64,000 bases of DNA. Origin: Cylicocyclus nassatus. Lineage: Eukaryota; Nematoda; Chromadorea; Rhabditida; Strongylidae. The number at the start of each line of letters is the position of its first letter. The stretch's first letter is position 1. The stretch lies in NCBI GenBank assembly GCA_958299035.1, contig CATQJL010000305.1, positions 71,392,792 through 71,456,791 on the forward strand, written 5' to 3'. Positions 39,580 to 52,225 of this stretch are shown piece by piece. Under the pieces are notes generated by a model that ran no database searches, was not told the DNA's origin, and saw only the letters and a list, made by a program, of their open reading frames with translations. The translations under genes were made by a program, and so were the position numbers.

Positions 39580-40492
39580 TTAGGTTGGTGCAAAAGTAAT
39601 GCGCGTTTTGCGAGTTCTCACTTTGACGTGCTATAACTTTCTAAAAGATCCATTTTCTTCAGTGCGGCAAAGTTCATCAGAGGCACCAAACCTTTCCCTA
39701 TACAGCGCACATTGCATTAGGTTAACTTCGCAAATCGGGGGAAAAATATGTGATAAGCAAAAAAAATTTTTTTTCGGAAACCTCGTTTTTAACTGATCAT
39801 AACTTCCTTTAAGATTTGTCGGTATAAATGATAAGTTCACTTTCTTGTAGCCGCAAACCAGTAGTACAAAAAAAAGCACAAAAAGGCTCAGATAAAGAGT
39901 ATTTGCGAAAAGGAAAAAAATAATATTCAAAATTTTCCGTTTTTCTTCGACATTTTTTGTAGCCCTCAAAATAGCAAAATATGGAGATTTTTGATTTTCT
40001 GTGAACAGCTTCCACATTTCTGCAAAAACTGTCAACAGGAGGTCCACCCTCGCCTTATAGAAATGAGCAAAACCTTGGCGATTACTCTCTTCAAAGAAAA
40101 TCTATGGGCCACAGAATGGCCAAAACCATCACTCATGTTGAGGCGCCGAGATCTCAGTCTAAGTAATTTCTAGGGAAACAGTAAAGCCTGCATAACGTAG
40201 AAAATTTCTACTACATACAGTATTTAAATTTTTAAAAGAATGCCTTTACTCGCGCTTGAATTCTGGCCGAAAAGGTAAGTGCATTGAAATTCTGGTTTTG
40301 AGTGCGGTTGTATGAAGCTCTATAAATTTCTGACGAATGAGGCTAGAAGCTTCTTTCAACAACCATTGAATAGAGCATGAAAGAAGCTTCTTGACAACAT
40401 GCTGGGTAGGTTTCATAGGAGAAACTTCGATGGAGAAAAGCTATTTTGAAATAAGGGATAGGAAAACGCGCATTACTTTTGCACCAACCTAA
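39580..40492. mobile_element. Mariner-type element with TTAGGTTGGTGCAAAAGTAA ends
   Basis: The left TIR TTAGGTTGGTGCAAAAGTAA is mirrored at the right by TTACTTTTGCACCAACCTAA, each flanked by TA. This TIR is the same as the start of the irritans-type mariner ends known from human Hsmar1/MADE1. The inverted similarity is strongest at the ends, and no transposase frame is visible over 913 bp. Confidence 0.88.
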
Positions 40493-43400
40493 TACTATTA
40501 GCTAAGCTTAGTGCTCTCTACGAAAACAATTTTTCTATTTGATGCTCGTCATCGCAATTTTTTTGCCTTTTATACTTCCTCATCGCCTTGAAGCTAAAAC
40601 CTAAAAATGGAAACCTGCTGTTACGTCAAAAGAAAAAGAAGTTTTGAGTTTGCTGTTGACATGTTGATTTGATTAGAAAATGAGAAAATATAGATGTGTC
40701 AACTTAAACAGTCAGTGCTTGCGTTTTGTTTTCATGTATTCTATATGAAAAGTTAGTCTTTTGCGATTTCCATGACATGATCCCTCTTCAAAGTCATATA
40801 AATCTTGTTTTCTCTGACATGGCGAGCGAACATATTCGCAGGGAAATTTTCAAAAGGCTTTCTTTTCATGAGAAGTCGGTGTTTCTTTTACCTTCATAAA
40901 GACTAATTTGCCTTCAGCCTTCTGAATGTTTGAATCTCTACTGTAACGCTTGTTTAATGGCTTCTTTTTCAAATTCACTTCGAGCTTGTTAGCCAGTGAG
41001 CAAGCGACTAAGCAGTAAATTTTTGGCGAACATATTTCTTTTGATTCCCACCACATTAGTCTTCAGAAACAGATTGATTTATTGTAATAGTTTGTCAAAG
41101 CAATGTGTGGCAGCTTTGGTTTATGAATATCAAATGTTTGAACATCTTTTTCGTTGACAAAAGTACCAAAGAAGATTTCGCTAAAGGAAAAACTGCGTCT
41201 CATGAAAAAGAATCTTGAGAAGATGTCACTGTAAGATTTTGCTTACTGTTTCATTTGTACCACGTATAGTTAGAATTTGATGAAAACAATTTATTTCTAT
41301 AAAGATTTTATAGTCTGAATACTGGATAATATTGTTCATGCCATAGAAAATGCTGGAATTCAGCTATGTGTATGCTACTCTTCTTTCTACTTTCTACTTC
41401 TTTATCTCTCTACAAATTTTCAACGTATATCAACTATTGAATGTATATGTATTGATTTGTAATCTAGAAAAGTAATGAAAAGAAAGCAGCTAAAGATGTT
41501 TTATTGTGCCATATCTTGCAGACAAAGCCTAAGGCAAAAACTGCAATAACTCGCTAGCTATCCTCCTTGATCAAAGAAATGCTTTGGATGCTGTACTAGT
41601 ATCAAATTCTAAGAATCTTGGATATTTTCCTTGTCAATCAGAATTCAAATTTTTGATGGGTCCTGCTCATCCACCCAAATCCCAACTAGAAGGCTTCCTA
41701 AAAATGTGTGAATAATGAAATGCGGAGGCGTTTGTTTGCTTTTTCCTCCAAATTTTCTGTTTATGTCGCATGAGCCCTCCTACGAAGTTAATCCCTCCGA
41801 ACCATTTTTCATTCTGGAATCGAATTCGAATAATTAACACCTCTTGCATATTTTCTACTTATATTTTCTCTGATAGATTCAATACGATAGTCGTTGGCGA
41901 TTTTCAAGTATGTTTTCAGGTTTGCCGCACTTACCCCAACCATAATCTACTTTTTTTTCTAACGTGTACCTTCATTTTTTACATTAATAACTACATATTA
42001 GGGTCAGCTAAGTTTAGGATTTCTTGTCCAAAAAAACCAGGATGAAGTGCGAAGTGTGTAATACTACATGTACTCTAATCATTACGTTATTAATCGGTAA
42101 GAGGAAACCTTAATCGTGATTTATAAAGTGTAACTAATGGGTAAGAGTCAGTGTTGAAGGTCTACATGCCCATAATCAACGCTCTAGAACTTTTTTATAA
42201 CAATTCAGCTTTCGGAAGAAATAATGTGCTATAAAAAGGTCACATGTAATTTCTACATTTAATATCATGCAATGCTTATGCTAATCAAAAAGGGTTTAGA
42301 TAGGAGAATTACAGGAAATAGATATGCTCCCCCCCCGCAAAGAATGGGTCGCGAAAATTTTGAATTTTACTGTCATAAAAATGTGCAGATGACTCGTTTA
42401 CACTTGTCATTAATCCATATTTTTCAAAAATTTTCAGAAATTCATTTTAGCCTCATAAAAATTTTTTTCGGGGCGTAGCACCAGTCAAGATCTTCATTAA
42501 CCCTCTTGAATCCGGTGCAACCAAAATATCTTTTCCAAAAATAGGACGTGCATGCACTGTATAATGTATGAACGTACCGTAATCAATTATTCATAAAATA
42601 CGAAAAAGTACTGCGTAAGAGGTGTTCATTTCATGGCTCCATGCATTAGAAGGATTTGCATTAAACGGGATGACGTTATGAAAGATATATTTTTTACAAT
42701 ATTCGGGCAAAATTTGATGTAAGTAAATGGAGCATTTTTTCAGCGCTGTGGATATGTACAGCATCAAAAGAAGCTAGTTAATTTGCAACTTTGTTATAAA
42801 TCCACTATTCTTATTCATTTACTATTTTCCTAAATCAACATATTTTTTCTCACATCTCTCGTTATATCGGCTTGTAGGTTCACTCGTCGAAACATCCAAC
42901 TCTTAAGTCTAACCCAATACAGTATCCTCTCTGAAAGGACCAATCAGCGTTTTCAGATAGCAGAAGACAAATTCGGAGTTCAACTTGCCAAGAACGAATT
43001 GCACTGGTTGCTGCTTGAGTAATTTTTCACTGAAACTTTTGCAGGTGTTTTCGAAAGCTTTGCAGGAAATGGTAAAAAAAACCCTAAGCATTTTTTCTTT
43101 CTTTCACCCACCCTCAATTCCACCGCATGCTTCACTGGCTCCATTCGTAATCTTTAGCGCAATTTTTTTATTTCATAGGAAGCATGCAAAAAATCGTAGA
43201 ATGAGTTTGGTGCTCAGCTTTGGGTTTTCGATAAAGTTTGCTGAAAGTATAATACATGCCATCCCCTTTCTGGCTATAAGAAATAATCGGATAGGTTCCG
43301 ACTTCTAAGTCAAAAGCCCCTCAAATGCATATCAAGTTTCATCCCTTCATCGCTTCTTCGAAAAAAAAACTGCATTGTTTTCAAGCAATTTATAGGGGTT

Positions 43401-43905
43401 ACCTCATCGTCGAGATGCAAAGCCATTGTTATTACTATCTCGCTTCATTTCACGTCACCATAGCCCTTATTTAAGAACAAATAGAATTATACATTTTGCA
43501 ACTTTTGCTTAAAGCATAATTTATGTTCTCGCTTTAGAATCTTGCACATTCCTGCAAAAAATGCAAAAATGCATGGAAAAACGTCTCTTGGCAAAGAACA
43601 AAGAATCACGTGAGATTGAGATCTATACTATTCATTCAGCTACGCGCATATGCTCACCATTCTCAACAAAATTAAATTAAAATCCATTTTTGGAGTAAAA
43701 GCTTCTCAAGCTGCGGTCTTCTGCCTTTTATGACCCTGCTTAACTGATATTTTTTTAATTTAAATAAAAATTGAAGTTTAGGTCTAAGATTAGAGCTCTT
43801 TCTGCGGGGCAGTTCAAAAAAACTTCATTTACCCAGTTTAAAACTAGATTAATAAGTAAGTTAAATAGGATAAATAATAAGAAGATCAAGGTCAAGTAAT
43901 AAGTA
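40493..43905. other. Gene-poor spacer
   Basis: AT-rich, no gene supported. Contains the hAT-related fragment at 42325-42480, listed separately. Confidence 0.45.
42325..42480 (-). mobile_element. Fragment related to the hAT-like element at 21993
   Basis: In inverted orientation relative to 22170-22325, the two share GAATGGGTCG(C/T)GAAA, CATAAAAATGTGCA, the TTTACACTTGT-type segment, TTTAGCCT(C/T)ATAAAAA and TTTTTCGGGGCGT. The terminal CAGTGGCGTAC is not intact, so this is a decayed copy. Confidence 0.7.
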
Positions 43906-44078
43906 CCCTTTGATTCATTTGGGTTGGCGGGTGGAAGGCTGGGCTTCGTGACCTATTAAGGCTAGATACAGATCAGAGAGCACGCGCGAGAGAGACGCAG
44001 ACTGCGTAGCGGGCGCGAGCGGCCTTAATCAAATCACAAAGCCCCGCCCTCCAACCGCCAAGCCATTTGAATCAAAGG
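43906..44078. mobile_element. Short GC-rich MITE, copy 1
   Basis: The inverted ends (CCTTTGATTCATTTGGGTTGG at the left; a diverged complement ending GAATCAAAGG at the right) flank a centre with GAGAGACGCAGACTGCGT and GCGGGCGCGAGCGGCCTTAAT. A second copy with the same centre lies at 55861-56036. No coding capacity; superfamily not assigned. Confidence 0.75.
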
Positions 44079-44167
44079 TTAGTAAGGATCCTTTTCTTCC
44101 GTATGTGCTGCACATAAATTAGACTTTTAAAACATACATCGGGCATTCTTTGATTATTACAAAACTA

Positions 44168-44903
44168 TTAGGTTGAACCGAAAGTTCGTTCGCACCATTT
44201 TCAAAAAATCATAACTTCTTTCCGTCACGACGATTTTGCGCAATTCAAATTTTGTCTGAAAGCGTAAAGCATGTAGTTTCCAAAAGCTCCCTAGGGAGTT
44301 TCCGACATGCTCAGGTGGCAGAGATAAAAATGAAAGAACGAAAACATCCGAAATTCGGAATTTTTGAGAAAGAATTCTAAAAATCTAGAAACTGCGCGAT
44401 AAAGTCCAGAAAAGCAATTATCCTAATTTTCCTCATGTTTGATTACTAACTGAGTTAAGTTTGTGCTGAACGAGCTCTTCTTTCAGAAGTTATGATTTTT
44501 TGAAAAAAAAATGCCGAAAAATCAATTTCTTAGGAATTCTTAGGAAAGTGATTTTTCGGAATTTTTTTCAAAAAATCATAACTTTTGAAAGAAGAGCTCG
44601 ATCAGCACAAACTTAACTCAGTTAGTAATCAAATATAAGAAAAATTATGATAATGGCTTTTCTGGACTTTATCGCGCAGTTTCTAGATTTTTGGAATTGT
44701 TTCTCAAAAATTCCGAATTTCGGATGTTTCCGTTCTTTCATTTTTATCTCTGCAATCTGAACATGCTGGAAAGTCGGCAGGGGACTTTTGGAAACTACAT
44801 GCTTCAGACTTTCTAATAAAATTTAAATTGCGCAAAATCGTCGTGACGGAAAGAAGTTATGATTTTTTGAAAATGGTGCGAACGAACTTTCGGTTCAAGC
44901 CAA
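44168..44903. mobile_element. Mariner-like foldback element, copy 1 of a pair
   Basis: TA-flanked 736-bp near-palindrome starting TTAGGTTGAACCGAAAGTTC. The arms meet near 44500-44540 around AAAATGCCGAAAAATCAATTT. The whole sequence is homologous to 50427-51160, for example CAAAAAATCATAACTTCTTTC, GCGTAAAGCATGTAGTTTCC and AAATTCGGAATTTTT. No transposase. Confidence 0.9.
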
Positions 44904-47900
44904 TACATATATCCATTGCTCTTTTATTGAAATTAGCTCGAAAAGGCCCTGCAAGTAAGAGAACAAATCAAGGTTTTTCACGAAGGAAAAATGAAAAGCA
45001 GTCGCGAAATTGATATAGCATCAGCTCAAGTCATATCTATCAAAATCTTAGGAAAATTACATGATTGGGCATCTATCCTATATCCAGACATTTATGAGAT
45101 CTCGCATGTTTCTTGCCTATACTTTTCATTTCCTAAAAAGGAACCTATGATTCAACCTATCCAGAAAAGCATATTCATATGGCCTCTGTAGATGTAAGGT
45201 CCCTCATTCAATTCTTAGCATACGGTGTGGATCACCTAGACCATCGCTTTTTTTTTTTCAAAAAAAAATTTTCTTTTACGTGTGGAGTGAAAGAGGGTTA
45301 AAAAGTGCGGTGAAAAGAGTCTTTTGGCTCTTTGTTTCTTGCAGAAAGTTCCCACGCAGTGGCAAAAAAAACATAGTGAAAGAAAGGATTATTCAGAAAA
45401 ACGACCTTCCTATTTCAGCATGACTGATTGATGGAATCGTTATGCCAAATCTCTTTGAATACTGCAAAAATAATGAGTTTTTTGCAAATAATTGTTTGAG
45501 TTTAAGCCAAGGAAAAAACTTTACTTTTGCATAATCCAAATAGATAGCTAAGAAACCGAATAAATAAAGCTGAATTCAACTTTACCGCTTTTTGCGATGA
45601 AGTCATTTGTTCCTTGTTTTCTGTTTTGCTCCTCAAATAAGAGCTTTCGGAGATCATATTGGCGAGAACTGAGGAAGTAAATTATTGTTCCAGCTGCATC
45701 AAAAAATTCCGAATTGTTTTGGAAGCTAAAATTCTTACCCGAAGTAAAAGTGCATTGCTACTATTTATGATAATAAGGAACTAGGAATAAAAACTGACCT
45801 TGTGCGCATTTGATTTTCGCAAAATCTCGTGAGAATACTGCTTTCTAAACTTGGAAAATTCTAGAAAAAGCAACTTTTTGGATGTCGGTGAGTCACATAA
45901 TTTCGGGTGTCACGCATAAACTTTACTTAAAATTCATTTAGATGCCAAGAAATCCAATTTTGATATGATTTCTGGTAATAGCAGAGTCCAAAATTGACTA
46001 AAAATTACAAAAGTGACAAAATGCCGCAAAGATCGCCAGTTCAATGACTAGAACTTGTTATCCAAACAGATTTCTCCATCTGCCACTGCGCTTCAGTGCT
46101 CTCAAGCACTGGTTTTCTCTTTGTTCAACGTCATCTGATTTTCTCCGCATCAGAAGATGTCCTCTTCCATTCTAATCGAAAAGACCACACAGCATCATCA
46201 GCCGTTGTGAAAGTTTTTGCTTTCATACTTATAAATTATGTGTTGTTCTCCATTTAGCAGACTCTACTTATCATTTTCGAGAAAATTCTGCGCGAGCTTG
46301 CATATTCCCATAGATTTAGATTAGCAAGTTATGTAATTTGCAGTTTTTCTTGCTACCATCATAGCCTAGGTGGAAAGCTCAATGTTAAAGTGCAAACCCT
46401 CCTCCCATCTTTCTTCGTGCAAAGAATGTCTTCTTTTTTCATAATCACTTTATGAGCAATTTCATACCTTTGCCATTCGGCAAAACTACCCTACAATACA
46501 TTTTTTATCGTGAGACGAACAAGGCTTTAAATTTTCAGGAATCAGTATGAAATGTACCCAGGGCTCGACACAGGTGGCTTAAAGCAAGCTGGATATCGTT
46601 TCTGGTACAAAAAGCAGGGAATATCGTTTTTGTGGCCGAAAGGACACAAAAATCGCGACGTTTTTACAAGTCGACGTTTCGATTTTTGAGGGTTTTTACG
46701 TTTAAGGTTTAGAATCAAAGAGGACTCGTGAATTTTTGGTAAATTTGAAGGGAACTTCGTTCTTGCATTTTCGGAAAGCCGCCTCATGCCAAGCCTTACA
46801 TGTACCTCTTGTACCCTTTCAACTAAAATTTTCTCAGTATTTTATCTTTGCTCATAGATTACCGTAGTAACATATGTAGCTAAAAAGCAGAGCAGCACCC
46901 TTCTTACTTATTCCTACTACTTTTTTAATCAAACACTCATGTATATAAGCTGTTAATTTGTTCAACGTCACTAATGACACTGAAGCTTGCGCCGTGGAGC
47001 AACGGTAGCGCACTTCTTTGGTTACCATAACCCTACCGTATCCTCGACCATACCAGTTTGTGTATGACTGTTGTGTGTATAGGTAACTTATACATATCTG
47101 CTGCACATTATGCCATCCGGATAATGACTTGCGTCAAAATTAAAGGCTCCGCTCATTTCTTTGGGTTTTCACTATTTCTGTTAGAATTTTGGCTTTTCTA
47201 AAAATGTTGGATCCTCTTTCTCAAGAAGAACTTGCTCACTGATTTAAAAAATTGAATGATCATCAGCTTGTGCGGAGAAAGAGTTCGAATTGTTTAGAAT
47301 ATCAATGTTATTCACACAATAGACTTATAAGTTTTTAAAAATACGCTGATGCGCAGGAAATCTCGATTAATTGATTATATGCAGACTAATTTGTTGGAAA
47401 TACAAATGATATTAATCAAATTTTTCTCCAAACTAGAACTTCCTACCTTTGTCGTACAAACAAATCTGAAGCTGAGCTCTCATCAAAATTCGCACTATCC
47501 TGAGAAGGCATGATGACACTTTTTTCCATTCTCGCCTTGATTCAGCTTTTTTATCCAAGCGAGAAATGGCACAAACTCGCCTCGTATCTTTGCACAGCTC
47601 ATTACTTTTTATGAATTGAGTACATATTGAAGTCGTACTGAACATAGGTCGCTTCACATAGCTTGAACTTCTGAAACTTTGTGTTGATTTTCAGTCCAAA
47701 CTTTTTCCCCGAAGCTTTATGCCTTGAAAAACAGTTTTTCCTCCGAATCTAAGATTGAATTTTGAGACAAGTAGTACTTGTTGAAGTGTTTTCCTTTGGT
47801 GCTTTTTGATCACTGAGAGACAAATTTTTGCGCATGTTATTTATTTTCTGGTGTCCTCCAAGCAACTCCACCACTTATAAATTTTGGAAAATGAGTAATC

Positions 47901-48867
47901 GTGATGACTCCAGGGCTAACGATCAACCTACTCTTCTCATACTCACAATTATGCCCCCTTCCATAATATATGAACTTCTGCCCATATATTGATGTTTTTA
48001 GAGCTGAAAAACATGGTCTTACTTTCCGCTTTCTTTTTTTTCCATAGCTTAATTGGGTACTTTGCTAAACTACTCTCTGTTCGCAACTATCTTATGCTTG
48101 TAAGTAAATAAATGGATCAATAAGATAAATAAGTAAAGAGTATGGGATACAGTGATGAAAATACATCTGCAAACAGTTGGTAACATCATTTACCACAAGA
48201 TAATGAGATCCAACGCTTGAAAGCATAGGCTAGCTATATTACTCACACCCGGAATTCTTCCCCGGAAAAGTTGCTTCTGGTAAATCTGAGAAGATTGTCC
48301 AGCAAAAATTTTTCTGAAATCTCGTCTTTCGATTTGTGTGCCATTTTCAAGTGTTTCAAAAAGGGACACTTAGTTCAAGCATTTGCGTATTCAACTTTCC
48401 TTCTCAATCTCCACTTTATCAAAAAGCTCATTTGTCTCATTGGTTTTGCAAAGGGATTTCAAAGCATAGTCCTCGATACTATTGCTTCAATTCTTTCAAT
48501 CACATACGCAGACGCTTAATTATTTCGTTTATTTCAGTGTTTTTTGACTATCAGCTGAAAATCTTGTCAGTTTTCTTTTCCTCTCAAGAGCAGCATCGTT
48601 CGAAATTTGACACTTGAGAAAGAAGCCGATAATGCTCGACGTTGTAGGCTGTGACTATTGTAATTCGATCCTCTTCGACTGAAGAGTTTGTGGGAGGAGA
48701 GATTAGAACACCGCCCTCAGAACGATTTAGTGAACAGTTGCTAAAGCTAGCCTAATAGTTTCAATTTTGAAGTTGTTATTATCATTTTCTGGTTCGCTAC
48801 AAACTGATTAAGTAGGGTGGAGCTCAAAAGAAGTGATTTGTAAAGTCACATTTAATCGATGTATTTA
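44904..48867. other. Gene-poor spacer
   Basis: No supportable gene. Contains dispersed-repeat copy 2 (46584-46797). A tRNA A-box-like GTGGAGCAACGGTAGCGC at about 46991 lacks the rest of a tRNA. Confidence 0.45.
46584..46797 (+). repeat. Dispersed repeat, copy 2
   Basis: Direct-orientation relative of 29075-29279, with the shared blocks described there. The two copies differ by many substitutions and small gaps, so the dispersal is old. Confidence 0.6.
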
Positions 48868-49519
48868 TTAGTTTGGAACCAAAGTTCTGTCTCCATTTAG
48901 AAATTTGAGTTCTGGTTTCCCTTACCAGTTTGCTTGCATACATTTTTGTTTGAATGTGTGAGTCAAGCTCTTCATAAAAGAATTTTGGCTAGATAGAATC
49001 GGTAGAAAAAAATCACCCACAATTTGATTTTCCCGAGTTTGGTCGTAAAAAATCTGAAACTCTTAATGATATTTGAAGGAGTCGGTATTATAAGTGTTAT
49101 TACCTGCCCTTTCTAAATGGAAAAAACTTGTGCCGATTGAACGTCCCTATAAAAAGTTATGAATTTCGAACAATCTGTTCTAAACAGCGAATTTGATTTT
49201 TTTGGCATTTTTTGAAACAACTATTCATGGAGAGGTTCAATTAGCAAAATTGCTCTACTAAAAAAAGCAAGTAATAAAACCAATAATACCGACTCGATTA
49301 CTTATGAGAGTTTTCGGTTTTTTTACGACCAAGCTAAGGAAGATCATAATCTGAGTTCTCCTATCAATTCTATCTATGCAGCGTGTATTAGAAATGATGC
49401 TAAGATATGTTATCAAGTGAATGAATTACTCTTTTAAAAGGTATGTGCAAACAAATTTGTTGGAAAACTCAATTAAGAATTTTTAAATATGGTACGACAG
49501 AACGTTCATTTCAACCTAA
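48868..49519. mobile_element. Mariner-like foldback element, diverged
   Basis: TA-flanked 652 bp. The left end TTAGTTTGGAACCAAAGTTC and the right end ..GAACGTTCATTTCAACCTAA are imperfect complements. The inverted arms are recognisable over most of the length (for example GAAACTCTTAATGA at 49050 against TTATGAGAGTTTTC at 49302) but more diverged than in the neighbours, indicating an older insertion. Confidence 0.8.
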
Positions 49520-50426
49520 TAATGGTCATTGCAAAAATTTTTATCTCTTAGCTCTCGAAACTTTTTAAAGTTTCCTTTCACATATCGGTTTTTTGCAAAA
49601 TGCTATGGGAACTTAGCAAATCTTTTTGTTTTGAGATTTTACAATTGAAGTGGTTCAACATTCTTTTTTCTTCCACTGATTTTCCAATTAGTGCAGTGAG
49701 CAATGGAAGTCAAAAGATTAATGGGAATTCTACAGAATAACCTATATAAGGTAAAAAATTTCGAAGTTTTTCATCTATTCACTTCACCATCTCTTATCTT
49801 AAATATCCTCTACCTAGAAATACTCGTAAAAATTCCAAATTTAGTTGAAATAAAGCTTTTATGGTATCTAAATTCGTGATTCAATTGAATTACGAATTTT
49901 TAGCACATTTCATAAATAAATAAATAACAAACAATTTTTAAAATTAGGATAAATGTATCTCCTGGGATCACATTCAAAAAGCACTAATATCAAAATATCA
50001 AAACCCTCCCCTGTTTGTGATTGAACAACTCCGAAACTAAGTTTGTTAATACTTCATTGTGCTTACTGTGTTTGCTTAATACTTCAGTTTGTAAACATTT
50101 AATACAATCGTTATTTTTCAGATTTTATATTTATTTGACAATAAATGTCAGCAGAAAAGGAGCTACATATTTTAGAACAACGAAATTGGAGCACAAATAC
50201 TTTTGTAGCATGATTACATCGCTCCAAATTTTTTTAAATAGTTTTCAAGAATTTGTAGTTGAAAATACGCAATAAACAAACAATAGCTAGCTTTTTTTTT
50301 CATCTAATGCTCAATCTTAAAAGAAACTTCCGTCCATCAATCTCCTTTTCACACTCAAATAATTTATTTGTCTCATCGCTCAGGTTGTGACGTTTAGAAG
50401 AGTAAAGCTAAAAACATTAGCAATTA
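49520..50426. other. Spacer between two foldback elements
   Basis: AT-rich, no gene or repeat structure recognised. Confidence 0.45.
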
Positions 50427-51160
50427 TTAGGTTGAACCGAAAGTTCTGTCGCACCATTTTCAAAAAATCATAACTTCTTTCGAACGACGATCTTGCGCAA
50501 TTCAAATTTTCTTTGAAAGCGTAAAGCATGTAGTTTCCAAAAGCTCCCTAGTGAGTTTCCGACATGCTCAGTTGGCAGAGATAAAAATGAAAGAACGAGA
50601 TCGTCCGAAATTCGGAATTTTTAAGTAAAAATTCTAGAAATTCAGAAACAGTGCGATGAAATCCAGAAAAGCCATTATCCTAATTCCTCTTACATTTGAT
50701 TACTATCTGAGTCAAGTTTGTACTGATCGAGCTCTTCTTTCAAAAGTTATGATTTTTTGAAAAATAATGCCGAAAAATCAATTTCCTAAGAATTCTTAAG
50801 AAATGGATTTTTTGGCTTTTTTTTTCAAAAATTCATAACTTCTGAAAGAAGACCTCGATCAGCACAAACTTGACTCAGATAATAATCAAATGTAAGAGGA
50901 ATTAGGATAATGGCTTTTCTGGATTTGATCGCACTGTTTCTGAATTTTTAAAATTCTTGCTTAAAAATTCCGAATTTCGGATGATCTCGTTCTTTCATTT
51001 TTATCTCTGCAACCTGAGCATGTTGAAAAGTAACCAGGAAACCTTTGGAAACTACATGCTTTACGCTTTCTGATAAAATTTAAGTTGCGCAAAATCACCG
51101 TGAGGGAAAGAAGTTATGATTTTTTGAAAATGGTGCGACAGAACTTTCGGTTCAACCTAA
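50427..51160. mobile_element. Mariner-like foldback element, copy 2 of a pair
   Basis: TA-flanked 734-bp near-palindrome with ends TTAGGTTGAACCGAAAGTTC / GAACTTTCGGTTCAACCTAA. Homologous throughout to 44168-44903. It ends 43 bases before the next foldback begins. Confidence 0.92.
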
Positions 51161-51203
51161 TATTTCGTGATTTGAAAACAATGTAGGCGATTTCTATGAA
51201 ATA

Positions 51204-52225
51204 TTAGGTCATTCCGAAAGTAATTTCGCTTTTTTCAAACGAGCGCCACAATTGATGGAACAAAGGTTTCTAAGAGATCTTGGAAGCATTCGATGCAGCA
51301 TTTCATTCTCTTTCTAGTGGTCATAAAGTTATTGCAAAACAATCAATGAGCTTTCAGAAAACAACCAGAATCTGCGACCCATGCTTTTTGAGATGGTCAA
51401 GTTTCACGATTTTTTAAAACTTTCATATCAATCCTCAGAAGGAGTTCAAGTAACGATTCGATAGAGTAAACCTTATAGAATACAGAACTACTTTTTTCTC
51501 CTTTCCATAGCTTGTCATACATTTTTAACAGAATTTTTACTGATGCTACCGCCGATTTTCATACTTGAGCAGCTAAATCCTCGTAGAACATCAAAAGAAA
51601 GGCAGCTCGCGCACTATTCGATGCAGCATTTTCTCCTCTTTCTAACACGTGTTTTTTAATTCCGATTCGTTTAGTTTCCGGGGAGAAATCATCATAACTC
51701 ATTTTTTTAGCGAGCCCCAGGCTGTACCCGAAAAACTCGAAATTTGATATTTCGAACCCGTAAACCCTCACTTGCTTTGTAAAATTAATGGTAACTCCTA
51801 GTACCATTTTGGTAGTCTCAAATTCCGAAAAATTATGATGTTTGATGCGATTGTGGCTGAGGTGGGCTTGCCAAAATCCGATAGTTCGTTTGAAAAATTT
51901 AAAAAATATTACGGCGAGATACGAGGAAGAGAAAAAAGTAGTGCTGTATTCTATAAGGTTTAATCTATCAAACCATTACTTGAACTCCTTCTGAGGATTG
52001 ATATGAAAGTCTTAAAAAATCGTGAAAATTGACCATCTCAAAAAGCATAGGTCGCAGATTTTGGTTATTTTCTGAAAGCTCATTGGCTATGCTGCAATAT
52101 TTTTATAATCATTAGAAAGAGGACGAAATTCTGCATCGAATGCCTCCAAGATCTCTTAGAAACGTTTGTTCCATCACATGTGGCGTCCGTTTGAAGAAAG
52201 CGAAATTACTTTCGGAATGACCTAA
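51204..52225. mobile_element. Mariner-like foldback element with TTAGGTCATTCCGAAAG ends
   Basis: TA-flanked 1,022 bp. The ends TTAGGTCATTCCGAAAGTAA and TTACTTTCGGAATGACCTAA head arms of about 350 bases that share AAGAGATCTTGGA.GCATTCG, CTTTTTGAGATGGTCAA and CAATCCTCAGAAGGAGTTCA. The asymmetric centre (about 51560-51850) includes a third, partial copy of an arm motif (TTCGATGCAGCATTTTCTCC at 51619). No transposase recognised. Confidence 0.9.

Noticed and set aside
46985..47060. tRNA-like stretch GTGGAGCAACGGTAGCGC
   Set aside because: It fits an A box, but no acceptor stem, anticodon arm or B box can be drawn around it. At most a tRNA-derived SINE fragment.
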